NCBI GenBank assembly: GCA_015847255.1
Contig: JADLZK010007779.1
Coordinates: forward strand, 1,116,001 to 1,180,000
Reading direction: 5' to 3'
DNA length: 64,000 nucleotides
Source of the DNA: Hyparrhenia diplandra
Taxonomy: Eukaryota > Streptophyta > Magnoliopsida > Poales > Poaceae
Positions 23,951 through 35,705 of this stretch are shown here, piece by piece. Position numbers and translations under genes: made by a program. Each line of letters starts with the position of its first letter. Position 1 is the stretch's first letter. The notes beneath the pieces were generated by a model. The model had not been told where the DNA came from, did no database searches, and worked only from the letters and a program-made list of their open reading frames with translations.

Positions 23951-25493
23951 GTATTGCCTGCTGTTATTGAAACACACACCTTCCCCACCTGGGAATTGTG
24001 ATGCACCTGTACGGATGTTGCTTTTGGATTCCTACTATGATGAATACAAAGGAGTGATTTGCCATGTTGCTATTGTTGATGGTGCTCTGCGTAAATGTGA
24101 TAAGATTGCTTCAGCTGCAATTGGTCATGCATATGAAGTTCTTGATGTCGGATTATGCACCCTAAGTTTAAACCTACTGGAGTTCTCTACACTGGGCAAG
24201 TTGGATATGCTATTAGTGGAATGCGTTCAGACTAAAGAAGCACGCATTGGTGATACCCTTCACCAGGCGAAGTGCATTGTCGAACCACTTCCTGGTATGG
24301 AATCCCAGTCTCAAAACATTTTATGGCCTCGTCTGCATTTTTCACTTTTCATTTTGTATGATTTAGCCCGAAAAGAACACAAATGATCTATTGCAGTCCT
24401 AAACTCCTATAACATTGTTTCATATCCCCTTTCTTTCATTTTTGGTTGTATGTGACATGATACAGAATAGCCTTTCAGGTTTCTGGTTGTATGCGACATG
24501 ATACAGAATATCCTTAAAGGTTTCAAGTCTGGAAAACACATGGTCTTCTCTGGTCTCTATCCTGCTGATGGTTCTGACTTTGAAGCTCTTAACCATGCGA
24601 TTGAGAAACTAACATGTAATGATGCCAGTGTCTATGTTACAAAGGAGATAAGCAATGCACTTGGCATGGGATTCAGGTACCACTGTACCAGATTTTGTAC
24701 ATGCGAAGTAGTTTGCTTCTGTTGTTTTTCAATACACTGAGTATGGGACATGACTTTACTTTTTTCTATGACTGCTTTATAGATGTGGCTTCCTAGGATT
24801 GCTACACATGGATGTTTTCCATCAGCGGCTTGAACAAGTATAGTTTTTTTGCATAACTTTGATATGTTACTTTTTTGCTATTGCAGATTTTTTTACTCAG
24901 CACAAACAATACATCAATTGATTTCGAAAAAGTAATTAAAGAGCTTCACTCCTAATTATTATGTTAAGTATCTCGAGGAAACTTGTAACTTTGAGGCATG
25001 AAATATTTTTGCAGAAAAAGCTAGAGAATATCTTTTTTTCATAAGGTTAACAGTCCTATATATTTTAATATTTTAAGTACATTGGTTACCCTGTGTTAGC
25101 CTTGAAATTCTTCCATTCATTTGAACATATAAGGGGGGAAATTGGAATATGATGGCAAAAAGAGGAAAATATAAGATGTGATATAGTGTAAATAATTTGT
25201 GTGGCCTTTAAATTGCCTTGAGGTTCTGATTGTCATTGCATTTATTTAGGAATATGGAGCTCATGTCATATCGACCATACCAACAGTACCTTATATTTTT
25301 TTAATATGGTGATGGAAGGTGTGCACTCATAATTGTATTTACTACCTTGGTTTTCTGGTAGGATACTAAAACTTTTAGGTTGTTTTATCAGCAAGGTGCA
25401 AGTTGAGAACCCTGCTGCTTTGGCTTCGAATCCTGGAAAGCGTGTAACAGCCTGTTGGGAGCCCACAGTTATTGCAACAATCACTATTCCTAG
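23951..25493 (+). pseudogene. GUF1/LepA (elongation factor 4) central fragment, pseudogene
   Basis: Exons 23951-24294, 24520-24676, 24783-24837, 25250-25318 and 25396 to about 25493 encode the middle of the membrane-associated translation GTPase GUF1/LepA: VLPAVIE, PSPPGNCDAPVRMLLLDSYY, EARIGDTLHQAK, HMVFSGLYPADGSDFEALNH, CGFLGLLHMDVFHQRLEQ, and VQVENPAALASNPGKRV. The family protein back-translocates ribosomes in mitochondria or plastids. Here the N-terminal GTPase domain (G1-G4 motifs) and the C-terminal LepA domain are absent. There is a frameshift after AVIE, a pair of compensating indels between about 24152 and 24232, and a stop and frameshift in the exon at 25250 (expected EYGDG). A nonfunctional partial duplicate. 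Confidence 0.85.
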
Positions 25494-25596
25494 TGAGTAA
25501 GACCTGCTTTCTTTCTCACCTGTTTTCTACATTTTTTTTATATTTGGGTATTACAAGTAGAAAAAATTCCACCGGGCGGTTCCGCAGCTCCAAACT

Positions 25597-25656
25597 AAGA
25601 GGCACAGCATGCAAACGAAGAGGCACAGCATGCAAACGAAGAGGCACGGCATTGAG
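25597..25656 (+). repeat. 21-bp tandem repeat, about 2.8 copies
   Basis: The unit AAGAGGCACAGCATGCAAACG occurs exactly twice and a third time diverged. It lies in noncoding DNA between the GUF1 and RING fragments. Confidence 0.85.
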
Positions 25657-25737
25657 TGATCCACTAGAATTGGATCGACCAACTGCGGCTCCTGTTCCAC
25701 CCAATCAATTCTATATAAATCTAATAAACAATCGACC

Positions 25738-26176
25738 GTGGTGTGTGCAGAAGTGGAGCGGGAGGCGACCACCATCTTGATCTTCGTCTTCAACATGTCG
25801 TACGTCGTGCTCAACACCATCTTCGGTGGCTTCTGCTCCCGGCAACAACCTGAGGGCGGCGAGACGCAGCGGCAGGCGGCTGCTGTTGCCGAGGAGACCA
25901 AGCGCGCACTCGAGGAGATCCTGCGTACGTGGTGCTGGTGCAGGTGATGCAGGACCCCGCAGGGCGTGGCGTAGACGGTGCTGGTGCCGCCGAGGACGGC
26001 GATGAGCCAGAGGAATGCGCGGTGTTCCTGGCGGAGTACTACACGGGCGGGGAGGAGGTTCGTGTGCTGCCGGCGTGTGGGCACGGCTTCGTCCACCACG
26101 ACTACGTCAGACCGCTGGATGCTCACGCGCCAACCTGCCCATCTGCCGCCGCGCCACCGCCGCCGCCAAGACAATG
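25738..26176 (+). pseudogene. ATL-type RING-H2 E3 ligase remnant
   Basis: Reading 25929-26176 gives EECAVFLAEYYTGGEEVRV then LPACGHGF, a RING-H2 core in which the second cysteine is replaced by Phe. The rest of the ring (DRWMLTRQPTCPICRR type) is found only by changing frame. The upstream frame 25738-25947 (FNMSYVVLNTIFGGF) may be the hydrophobic N-terminal part. ATL proteins are membrane E3 ubiquitin ligases; this copy has lost a zinc ligand and the reading frame, so it should be inactive. Confidence 0.65.
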
Positions 26177-26249
26177 AGGGGCTTGACGCCAAGATCTAGA
26201 CTGCGCCGCCGAGATAACGATGCCCCGTTTCTTTAAATGACAACATTCT

Positions 26250-26745
26250 GGTAATGGTGTTAAGCTAGATTCCATGCGGTTCTTAATCGGAACTCAGACC
26301 ATCACAACATATCGTAGATCCTTGCATGCAGATACGTTATTATCCCAAGCTAGCACCAACGAAACTAAAAGTCTGTTCTTTGGTATGGCACATAAAATCG
26401 AAGTTTCCTTTCATAATATGTTTTTCAGGGTTCCTTTTTCTCTCTAAGATTCATATTCATATTTCGATTTCATCAATTTATGTTTACATTAGATATATGA
26501 AACCCTTGCTATGAGCTTGGAAAATAATTATTATTTTTACAGCATGACATAGATTTTTTTTTTTTTTGCTACAGCCACATGAATTGTGAGGTGTCCACTA
26601 ATTCTCTCGATATATTTCTTCTTCGTTCCGCGCAACGCCGGAGAATCCTCCTAGTTCCGAAGATCACCGAGATCCTGCTATCAGCTCAGCCTCGGCAGTT
26701 ATCTTGCACTATCCGTTGAGCTTCTTCTTCGGACTTTTGTGGCGA
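26250..26745. other. Intergenic, nothing recognised
   Basis: AT-rich, no exon or transposon terminus seen. Confidence 0.4.
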
Positions 26746-26746
26746 G

Positions 26747-26950
26747 CCACTACAACACGTCATTGTATTAAAGGCATTTGTTAAAGGCATTTTTTTAAAA
26801 TTGCCTCAAATTCCTTTTACTTAAAGTCATTTTTATGAAAAAGCCTTTAAAACTATTTTTTTGGAGGCATTTTTAGAAATATGCCTTAATTAGCTTTAGA
26901 ATTGGAGGCATTTTTTTAAAAATGCCTTAAATAGCTTTAGAATTGGAGGC

Positions 26951-26986
<36 letters not shown>

Positions 26987-27330
26987 AGAATGACAACAAC
27001 AGACACACTCACAACACGCACGCCCACTCACCCCTATGAACACACGCACGCAAACCCTACCCTTATGAGCACCTCCGAAGGACTGAGCACCGGCAGATCT
27101 GGAGATTCTCGAAATCACCATTGGCGCCTCGTCGTCGGCGAGAACGCCGCTACCACTTAATGCATAACGCGGGGGAAATCCTGGGAAAATCCCAGAAAAG
27201 GTGCGAGCACCAGGATTTGAACCCCGGTGGGTAGCGCCCCTTGGACCCGCCCTACCATTGGACTACAAGCCAATTCACATTGGAGGCGTTTTCTTAAAAG
27301 TGCCTTCTATTGTCTTCAGTACCAATTGGC
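26747..27330. mobile_element. CACTA-like terminus with GAGGCATTTTT repeats
   Basis: CACTACAACACG at about 26752 is followed by repeated inverted and direct copies of GAGGCATTTTT / AAAAATGCCTT to 26950 and again at 27280-27305. This is the pattern of a CACTA terminus with its subterminal repeats. A SINE splits the array. The right end was not found. Confidence 0.5.
26952..27278 (-). mobile_element. tRNA-derived SINE with target duplication
   Basis: Read on the minus strand, it begins with a box A-like TAGTCCAATGG, then a box B GGTTCAAATCC about 40 bases later, and ends in a poly(A) run (the T-run at 26952-26985). It is flanked by ATTGGAGGCG at 26942-26951 and 27279-27288. Box A/B promoter, A-tail and target duplication define a SINE. 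It is inserted within CACTA-type repeats, so it is younger than them. Confidence 0.8.
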
Positions 27331-27399
27331 ACGCTTGGGCTTGCTGACGTTGATAGGAACTCGCTGGGCCTTATTGTGTCAAATAAAAAAAAAAAGGCT

Positions 27400-28685
27400 C
27401 ACACACCATTTGCCTGGCCCTCCTCACCTGGGCACGCACACGCACCCGCACGGAGAGCTCCTTCCATCGTAGGCGGCGCGGCGCCCAAACGCAGGGCGAC
27501 GCGGCTGTAGGGCTGGCGGCGTGGCTTCTGCTCTGGCGCAGGGAGGACGGCGCGGCTACGGGGAGGCGGCGGGGCTACAGGGAGGCGGCGCAGGTAGGGG
27601 GAGGCAGCGCGGCTACGAGGACGTTGTGCGGCGGCGCAGTTGCAGGGAGGCTGGTGCAGGGGGATCATCGGATTTCGTCGGGATTCACCGTTTCTTCAAG
27701 TGCTCATCCACCCTACGCTACCTCGAGTGCCAATTGAGCTCCGAATCATCAGAGTTGGTTCACTTCTCTGCCACGCCTCTCTGATCCATCTACTTACTGC
27801 TACGACTACAGAGGAAATCGAGGTAAATCCACATAGCCACCGGTCTATTGAATCCTTTCCTGCTTGATTTATGGGAATTGATTTGATCTATTTGAATACA
27901 CTGTATTGATATGCAACTAGCGGAATCGATTTCGTCAGTTCTCACGCTGTCTAGCCGCTCCATGAGCATCGAGCATCGGTGAGTAAATCTGACACATGGC
28001 CGAGATCCTGAAGTGTTCCTGTTGTCTCCGTCCATTGCTCCATGACTGAGTTTAATGATAAGAGTGAGTAGTATAGAGTCAATTCGTGTGAGATCAGTTA
28101 TCTTGCCCAATGCCTGCTGTATCCAGATTATAATCCTATTGGCTGGTGGAGTCCTTTTTAGAATTGGTTACAGTTATAATTTCCTATGTTCGGCTGATTA
28201 TTGTGACTATGACTGATTATTGTGATTGTAACCGTAAATTTCCAGACTTAGTCAAATTCCGGCGGAGGAGAAAAATCACCTGCGCTGACGCCGGTATTGC
28301 CTGAGGCCGCCCGCGCATGACCGCCGCGCGGCGTCGGCGGTGGTCGCGTGCGCAATACACAGCGCGCTGGGCGTCCGGCGCATGCGTCCGCATGCGTCGG
28401 CGCGGAGTTCAAAAATATGGCCCGATTGCAGAGCTCTCGATGGATCGCGCCGGACGCAGCGCGTCGGGCGTACCGGGCGCCAAGGTCCGCTTGCGCCCGG
28501 CGCGGTGTAAAAAAATATGACCCAATTGCAGGGCTTTACGGACCGGCGTCGGCGCCGCTATTTCGGGCGCCCGGCGCTGTTTCGCGATCTACGCCCGAGA
28601 TTTTCCTAATTCCGAACCGATTTTGTTTCGGGTTGGTTTTTGGAGAGTCCTGATGTTTGGGAACGTTTTGACGCGTTTTCCTAAA
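27400..28685. other. GC-rich and mixed sequence, unassigned, with a degenerate tandem repeat
   Basis: 27400-27680 is GC-rich with overlapping chance frames. 27700-28260 is ordinary noncoding DNA. 28380-28560 contains two diverged copies of a block with ATATGGCCCGATTGCAG / ATATGACCCAATTGCAG embedded in CG-rich sequence. No recognisable gene. Confidence 0.3.
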
Positions 28686-29095
28686 AGGATAAGACCACCC
28701 TCCTCTATATAATAAGAGGTTCATGGCCGATTTGATCCCATCTACATCCAATCGACAACCAATCTACCTCCTGTCCCGTTTGTAGGTCATCTTCTTCCCT
28801 CAACCCCTCTATCCTGCTGTTCGGCGGCGAACTCCGCGTTCTTCGTCGGGCGTTTTAGGCGGCCACGCTAGTCCTAGAGCACCCTCGCGTGCGCCCTCCC
28901 GACGGGTCTTCCCGGAGGTGCGTTCGGAGGTCATCTCAGCCGTCACCAAGCTTCACGCGCCCCCTACCGATCCCTAGATCAGTTTTGGGCTGCCACGCTG
29001 CGGTGCTCGCTGCTACAAGATCGATCGCGGTCTTCGTGGGCGTCCAAGGCCCTCCCAGTGTGTTGGTGTGAAGCCCTAGTTTCGCGTCAACAACG
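28686..29095 (+). other. Possible LTR or promoter-bearing repeat fused to a DUF295 fragment
   Basis: A TATA-like CTATATAATAAGAGG at about 28703 is followed by about 380 bp of GC-rich leader ending GTCAACA, directly abutting the DUF295 fragment. The layout resembles the R-U5 part of an LTR, but I find no matching start, so the type of element is uncertain. Confidence 0.3.
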
Positions 29096-29606
29096 GTCTT
29101 TTCTGGGTAGATCTGAGAAGGGGGTGTACATTGCAGCAATTGATAACAATGGTTTTGAAATGCTTCGAGTTTGGACTCTCAGCGAATCTGGTAGTGACTG
29201 GGAGTGGGTGCCAAAGGATCAAAGCAACCTTAAGGTCGATACACGGTCATGGTCGTTGAAAAACAATGAATTCGATGAACTGAAATATTGGAAGCTTGAT
29301 CTCGATGATGGACGGAAGAGTCAAGACGTATCACCAGTAGAACAAACTGTCTGTTGGAACTCCGACGACGACAACATTGTCCATACTTCAGATCACGGGG
29401 GTGGTTTTCACCCATTTGTCAAATTCCTTGGATTTCATCCCTACAAGGAGGTTATCTTCTTGTGTACTTACGACGGTAGGGCTGTGGCTTTCCATTTAAA
29501 CAGCCCAAAGGTTCAATATTTAGGAACAGTACACCTTGCGGACGAGTACAATGGTGGCATTCGTGAATCATTTGTGTATACGCCCTGCTTAATTGGTGAC
29601 TATTAG
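29096..29606 (+). pseudogene. DUF295 (KIB-type beta-propeller) fragment, 5'-truncated
   Basis: Open frame from FLGRSEKGVYIAAI to VYTPCLIGDY, equal to the second exon of the DUF295 genes further right, minus its first 30 or so codons and the whole first exon. It includes WVPKDQSNL, FLGFHPYKEVIFL and GIRESFVYTPCL, shared with all other copies in the window. The DUF295 domain usually follows an F-box in grass proteins of unknown substrate. This fragment lacks F-box and start region, so it is not a complete gene, though the remaining frame is undamaged. Confidence 0.8.
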
Positions 29607-29845
29607 CAGTCATGAGCATTAGTGGCCAACCTCTTGGTCTTTTGAATAATCTTGTTGTCAATCTTTGCCATATATATCAGTCTCGTTTATTTGTCCTATG
29701 AGTCCTTCAATGTAATCGGTTGTTGGAACCTGGCCTACGTACTCTTTTAATTAATTTTTACTACTGAATTATTGTTGTGCTTGGAACATTTTGTCAGGAA
29801 CTGCTATTTTCTGATCTTGGTATATGGAACTCCTATTTTTCTGAA

Positions 29846-30015
29846 AGACAACATCTTGACATCCCGATCTCCGCCGCCTCAATCGCCGCCACCTCGATAG
29901 TCCCAACTCACGCCAATTCTTACCGAATTATGTGCATCTACAAAAAATTACATATAATAGTTATTTATATTAGGAAAAAGTAGAATAGGAGTAGGACTAA
30001 CGCCTTAATCTACTA
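29846..30015 (+). repeat. DUF295 upstream flank, duplicated at 44.14-44.43 kb
   Basis: Shares TTCTTACCGAATTATGTGCA, ATATAATAGT and TTAGGAAAAAGTAGA with the region just upstream of the intact gene at 44.5 kb. It is probably the distal upstream flank of the copy at 37.2 kb, now separated from it by about 7 kb of inserted transposons that start at 30016. Confidence 0.6.
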
Positions 30016-33000
30016 TCTTTACTACATAAAAAGGGACGAAAGGAAGACTGACTAATGATGCGATAATTTTTTGGTTTGTCCGCCTGCCCCCCCCTCGTGC
30101 GACCACCCTCCCCCTCCCCGCACCTAATCCCCTCCCCGTGCGATCCCCTCTTCGGGTTATAGTAACCATCTACGCGGTTCCCCTAATTTCGGCTCCACCT
30201 ACCTAAAATAGGACCAACGCCCCTCTCGCGGTTAACCTCGTCAATCACGGGGAAAAAATAGAAACAAACCTCTCCTGCCCTCGATTCCGCATCCACTGCG
30301 TCCTTGCTCCCATACAAGCAGCGCCGCCCCTCCCCAACCGCCCGGCGCTACCGAGGGCAGCGACGCGGCCGCTGGCTGCATCGACGCCGACTCCATCGAG
30401 GGCGAGAGAGGCCGTGGCGGCCATATCGCGCGGGGCCGCCATTGGGCAGGGCTACAACTCCTGCAACCTTCTTCCTCACCATCTCCGGCGGCTGCTGCAC
30501 GTGCGATATGGCATCCCCGCTGCCCTCGTCGTCGTCCTCCTGTAGGCGCACAGCGGACGCAAGGAGGAGGCCCAAAAGACTAAGGGACTGGACGGCGCTA
30601 CCGCCGACGCGCGGAGGCAGGGGACTGGGTGGCGCTGCCGCTGCACACAACATCCGGAGGCAGGGGCACCATCACCGCGAGGGCGGAAAAGGTAAATGTT
30701 CTGGACCCCCTGCCCGCTCAACTCATGGTGACCTTGACCATGAGTTAAGCCATCGATGAAATGCCCCTCTACGTCACCTATGCAGTTCTGAGATGGTTGC
30801 AGGAGTGTTTGTTGCATTGTCCCTTGCTGATCAGATGGACTGACTCTCCAGTGATTCAAAATTTTTGCATTAAAAATTTAAAAAGTATCCAATTTTTGTT
30901 ATCTAATTCTCTCCTCTATAGGATTGCAAGTTGTAGTGTGTGGATGTTGAAACAAGAATCATCTATGCATCTAGACTTAATCCTCAACATGTTCAGGTTA
31001 AAAAGCTAACAATCGAAAATTAGCTAAATATTCAGTGGCCACACACTTGATTTTTTTTTTCACTACAAAACGCCTCGTACATGATTTTACAGCACATGGT
31101 TGTGAAATATTATGCTCTTCGTTGAACAAAGCCAACAAGGCAAATCAAAGTGCCTGCACATCCTAGCCATTTTGCATATCAACCATACTACTGAGAAATG
31201 CACTCAACATCTTGGGTAGGTGAGTGGCTAGCTCGATCAAAATGATTGGTTTACTCCATATCGAATAATTTATACAAAGCCTGTGTTTTTTCAGACTGTG
31301 TTTTGTCAGATGACCACGTATATATGGTTCTGAACTCGTTAGGTCTGTTCCTCTCCATTCACATGACCACGTATCTGACTGATAGGTGTCATGTAGGTTG
31401 TAATGAAAAACTGGAATCAATCTGACTATAGGTTGGAATCAATCTCCCCGTCGTCTCGGCTAGCCCTTCTCATTGTCAGTTCAAAAAACTTGCACTGAGG
31501 GCTTCTCCTGCTGTATTCTCGTTCAAAAAAGCAAATATCTGGTGCTTCCTTTATCACTGTTTTTAAGCTTTTGTTTGCTCTTAATAATTTGCCGTGTAAG
31601 ATAGATAGACTGAATTCAATAGTATGCAAATGCTGGTTTAGGACATTTAAGTCCACTATAGTTCAACTATGCTCTCCAAATTCCTACCTGTATATGTTCA
31701 GATCTGCTCTAAGATCAGGTATTGTGATCCCAGGTCGGTATAAGAAATTAAGAACAATTTTTTGGTGAACTGTTATTCTAATTGATTGTAAAAACATGTT
31801 TTTATCAGACCACATAAAGAGGCTAGAAAGGATCGGAAGAGCTAATTTCCAACTCTAAAAATTGTTTCTTCTGATCGAAGGTAATTTTTTATCCTATTCT
31901 ATCTATCCTGAATGTGTTTCTTTTGAAGCTTTGATTTCGTTAATAGCCTATAGCCCCAAAGATGCCTCATTGCCGAGTCACAACCTATTCTTGAAAGCAG
32001 ATGCTACCTCAAGAAAGACTGAAATAAAGCTGTTAGTAAGAGCAGAAAGACATGAACTTTGCATCCTGTATTGAGCTTTTAGATCTTTAACCCTAACTTC
32101 CCTCCGATCTAATTTAGTTAGTTGCTTGTTGTCAATTTTCCTCAAATTAGTCAATTAATATTGTAGCTTTATAGTTGAGGCCGTGAAGGGCAGTAGGTTC
32201 GACCTGCTAATATTAGGGAAGTTAGCGTTGACTACTCATACATTATAATATGCGATTTGGTTGTATAGCATATATATCAAAGAAAGGAAGAGGGGTCCAG
32301 AGAAGTGAAAATACCTAATCAATTGTATACTTTAACTCAATAACTGAAGTCAATACGTGTTGCAGCTCATTTGAATTTGACATCAACAATAAGGAGCTAC
32401 CAAATCTCTGGCTTCAAAGTCACAAATATCTTATCCCTGAAGTTAATAACTTTTTGAGAAACATTATATAATTACAATGGTGGACATGTATTATATGCTT
32501 GCTAACTAGGGATTAGTTTCATCGTAATGGAACCTACGCAAAATAATGAAGGCTGTACACCATTTGGAGACTTGACAAACAACATCAATGGAGGTAATTA
32601 ATTGCTTGTCCATTTGGACTTTCAATTGTATTATTTATGGTCAACAAAATATCTATCCATCTGTTTTCAAAAAGTAATCCGGACAGCTTCATCAGATTCA
32701 CAGAATCAAGTTGATGAACGTGCCAAAGCGTAAAAGGGAAAGAGAAAAAGCACGACCAGAAGCAATGACTCAAGAAGAAAGGGATGAAAGAAATAAAAGA
32801 CAGAGAGAAAAATATCATCGAGAGAAAGGTAAACTGAAGCGGCTGGATCAAGAGGTCCATCGCAAACAAATTTTTTTTTATTTCTTTCATAGATCAATAA
32901 TTTGTTCTCATATAGAGATATTATAATTAATTATTATCTATAAACAAGTGTTCACGTTTATTCGAACAATAAAAAACACAGATGCTATGAATCTAAAAAG

Positions 33001-33824
33001 TGAAAGGGAACTAAAAAGTGAAGGAAAAGGTAAGATTGGCGGCAATGACTCGGGAAGAAAGAAATGAAAAAAAAATAGAAAACGTCGTGAACAATATCAT
33101 CATAGAAAAGGAGGTACACTTAATTTTTCTTTCGTAAAAAAAACAGAAAATAGTGATGCCATCAATTCAATGAAATTTATATACATTGAGCTAATCATTT
33201 TTTTTTTGAACAGTTATAGTCCATCAATTCAGTCAAATTATATTTTTGGTGGGTGTCGAGATAATGCCATCTACTTGCAAGCAATCGTTGGTCTCTTACT
33301 ATTTATGTGTAATTATGTTGTAGCAGTTGGACTTCAATCAACAACGGAAAACACGTGTGGCAATGAAGATGGTGACTGGCTACATTGAAACAACTCATAC
33401 GAACCCATGGAGATCGATAAAGACAATACAAGTACGATTTTGTTTTTAGATGAAACTAATTATTTTAGCCGTGCTTGGAACTGTGACATGAGCTTCATGT
33501 TCCGCATGCCTACTGAATTTTATGTGATGCTCCGTGCAAACACACTTACTCGTGGGATTTATTTGGCGCACGAGAGCAATGGATATTGAAGATATCTTTC
33601 GCCACTATAAAACATTACCTTAGTACAATTACGGAAAGACCCATAAAATAGAGTTCACAAACCTGCGAATCCATGATTGATTGTGTTATTTTCACAGAAC
33701 TTGTTTGGATTAAATGTCACTTTAATATCATTGTTTAATTTCATATTATTGCTATCTTATCATGCGATCTATGTTTTTATATATAATTTAGTTACCCCGT
33801 AGCAACGCACGGGCATTTAACTAG
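30016..33824 (+). mobile_element. Helitron, 3.8 kb, non-autonomous
   Basis: The 5' end TCTTTACTACATAAAAAG follows an A. The 3' end is CTAG at 33821-33824, preceded by a hairpin (CCCGT AGCAACGC ACGGG) and followed by T. TC at the start, a short palindrome before CTRR, and insertion between A and T without target duplication are Helitron hallmarks. The 5' border agrees with the point where similarity to the flank of the 44.5-kb gene stops. Inside: a GC-rich block at 30070-30720 with no recognised gene, and lysine/arginine-rich open fragments near 32714-32890 and 33040-33110 (TQEERDERNKRQREKY), vaguely like the basic N-terminus of Helitron proteins. No Rep or helicase motifs seen. Confidence 0.65.
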
Positions 33825-34318
33825 TTCCTATATAAGAACAAACCCCACTAGCCTATTTCTCTCAATCCATAGCCCTCCACATCATCATCCTCCTGGCCCA
33901 CACGAATCCACCTCCAGCGTCGATGCAAAGTATCGTTACCATACGAATTAAATCAGCCACCGACGTATACCTCCACCTAACCACAAGGTGCCCCTCCATA
34001 TCATCAGTTAAATAAAAACGCAAAAAAAAAAAAAAAAACAAATCCTCATCATCAGTTAAATAAAAACGCATCAATGATTATTACTCACACATCCACTTCC
34101 ACCTTCTGTATTCCTTCCGTCCTCCACGCCGTCCTCAGTAAAAATAAAACAGATCGCCCTTCCCCCTCTCCTTCACGTGAGAACTGCAGCCATATTTAAC
34201 CTGCTACTGTGTCCGTGTGTTTTTCTCCTCCTGCCTTTTCATGTTCCTGCGCCCATCCCTCCCCCTTCTTGCAGTTGCAGTTACTGCCCCTCCTGCGTTA
34301 TCTTCTATGTAGTATATA
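33825..34318. other. Intergenic, nothing recognised
   Basis: Noncoding DNA with a short A-rich run around 34022 duplicated locally (CAGTTAAATAAAAACGC twice). No gene seen. Confidence 0.4.
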
Positions 34319-34577
34319 CTCCCTCCAGGTTGATATTAGAAGTCGTTTTGGACAAGGTTTGAGTCAAACATCAGGAATATAAATCATCAATAACTTTTAA
34401 GTTGTTGAGTTTATATATGTAAAAATTATATGAGTAGATTTGTCTTAAAAATACTTTGATAAAAATATACATATCTCGCATCTCCATAAATATTTTTTAT
34501 AATAATAAGATGTTAAAGTTGTGTTTTGGAGACCGTATCGCTGTCCTACACGACTTCTAATACCATCCCGGAGCGAG
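34319..34577. mobile_element. Stowaway MITE
   Basis: 259-bp element with long inverted termini (CTCCCTCCAGGTTGATATTA at the left; the right end is its complement with a few changes, ending CGGAGCGAG) flanked by TA. The AT-rich interior is noncoding. Typical mariner-derived Stowaway. Confidence 0.8.
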
Positions 34578-35049
34578 TATAGTATATGGTACACACCGAT
34601 CCGTGTGGATGTCCCTCAGATTATCATGCCAATCACAAGGTACCACTTTGTGTTTTGTTCTGTCCATAATTCCAATTTCCAAATGATCGAGATCTATGCT
34701 CATCAACTATTACCCTCTGATTTTGTGTAGGTTATGTAATACATCCATTATTGATGCATTGGTGTCATATTTCTTAGTCCTGCATTATATTGATTTGTTG
34801 GATCCGTAAATCAGGTTCTCTCAAAAACATATATACCAATCGTATACTATTGTCGTGTGCTATATGATGACAGATTATTTCCTATAATTGCACACAGATT
34901 CTTGGACGGAAATTGTTGCTATCGATTTATTTTAGTTCTAAAGTTCCAATGTTGTAGACAATGGCCGTGGGTCGCCCATCTTGCATCACGAACCGGCATT
35001 GCCTGCGTGTCGCGGTAATTCATCGGGTTCCTTCATTATGTATATACAT

Positions 35050-35170
35050 GACACTACTACTCTATTGATTTTCCGTGGCGGTTTTTTTTTTATTTTCCCA
35101 GCGGTTTTACAACCGCCACCTAGTTAGGGTCCCGTGGCGGTTTTTGGGACATAGAAAACCGCCACCGTTA
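35050..35170. mobile_element. CACTA-like terminus with CCGTGGCGG repeats
   Basis: CACTACTACTCTATTGATTT at about 35052 is followed by four direct or inverted copies of CCGTGGCGG / CCGCCACC within 100 bp. The same motif occurs at 8690-8860. The right border is unknown; the GC-rich block at 35210-35340 may be cargo. Confidence 0.4.
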
Positions 35171-35705
35171 ATAAATCAAAAAAATATAAAAGAAAAACCT
35201 AGATCCGGGCCCAAACGGGCCCAGATCTGGGCGGCGGCCGCCACGGGCAGCTGTCGTCCGTGGCCCGCTGCCGGCCGAGGAGCCCGGGTGCCGCCGATCC
35301 GCCTCGATCCGCCGCCGCCGTCGTGCTCCAAGCTCGGCAGCCGCCAATATCGACTTGAACAAAAACAATTGAAGGCATCCAACCGCCACCGAGCACTTCC
35401 TCGAAGTAAATGATTACCTTCCTTTTATTCCATTACCAAATGTTGTATCCAACCCATTTAAATATTTCTGCTCAAAATATTGCTTCACTTCGTAGTTTAG
35501 ACATTAATTTAAATAATCTATGCAGGACATGACAATGGATATGATCTTCGGAATTGTTCTAATACATCTATATTATATCGAATATTCCTACGTTACCAGC
35601 AACATACAAATGCATCTCCGAATTCTTAGTGGTACATGTCGAAACCCATTTGTATTCCTTCTTCGCACTGTAAGAACAACGCTACTGGAAATCGTTTCTA
35701 GTATT

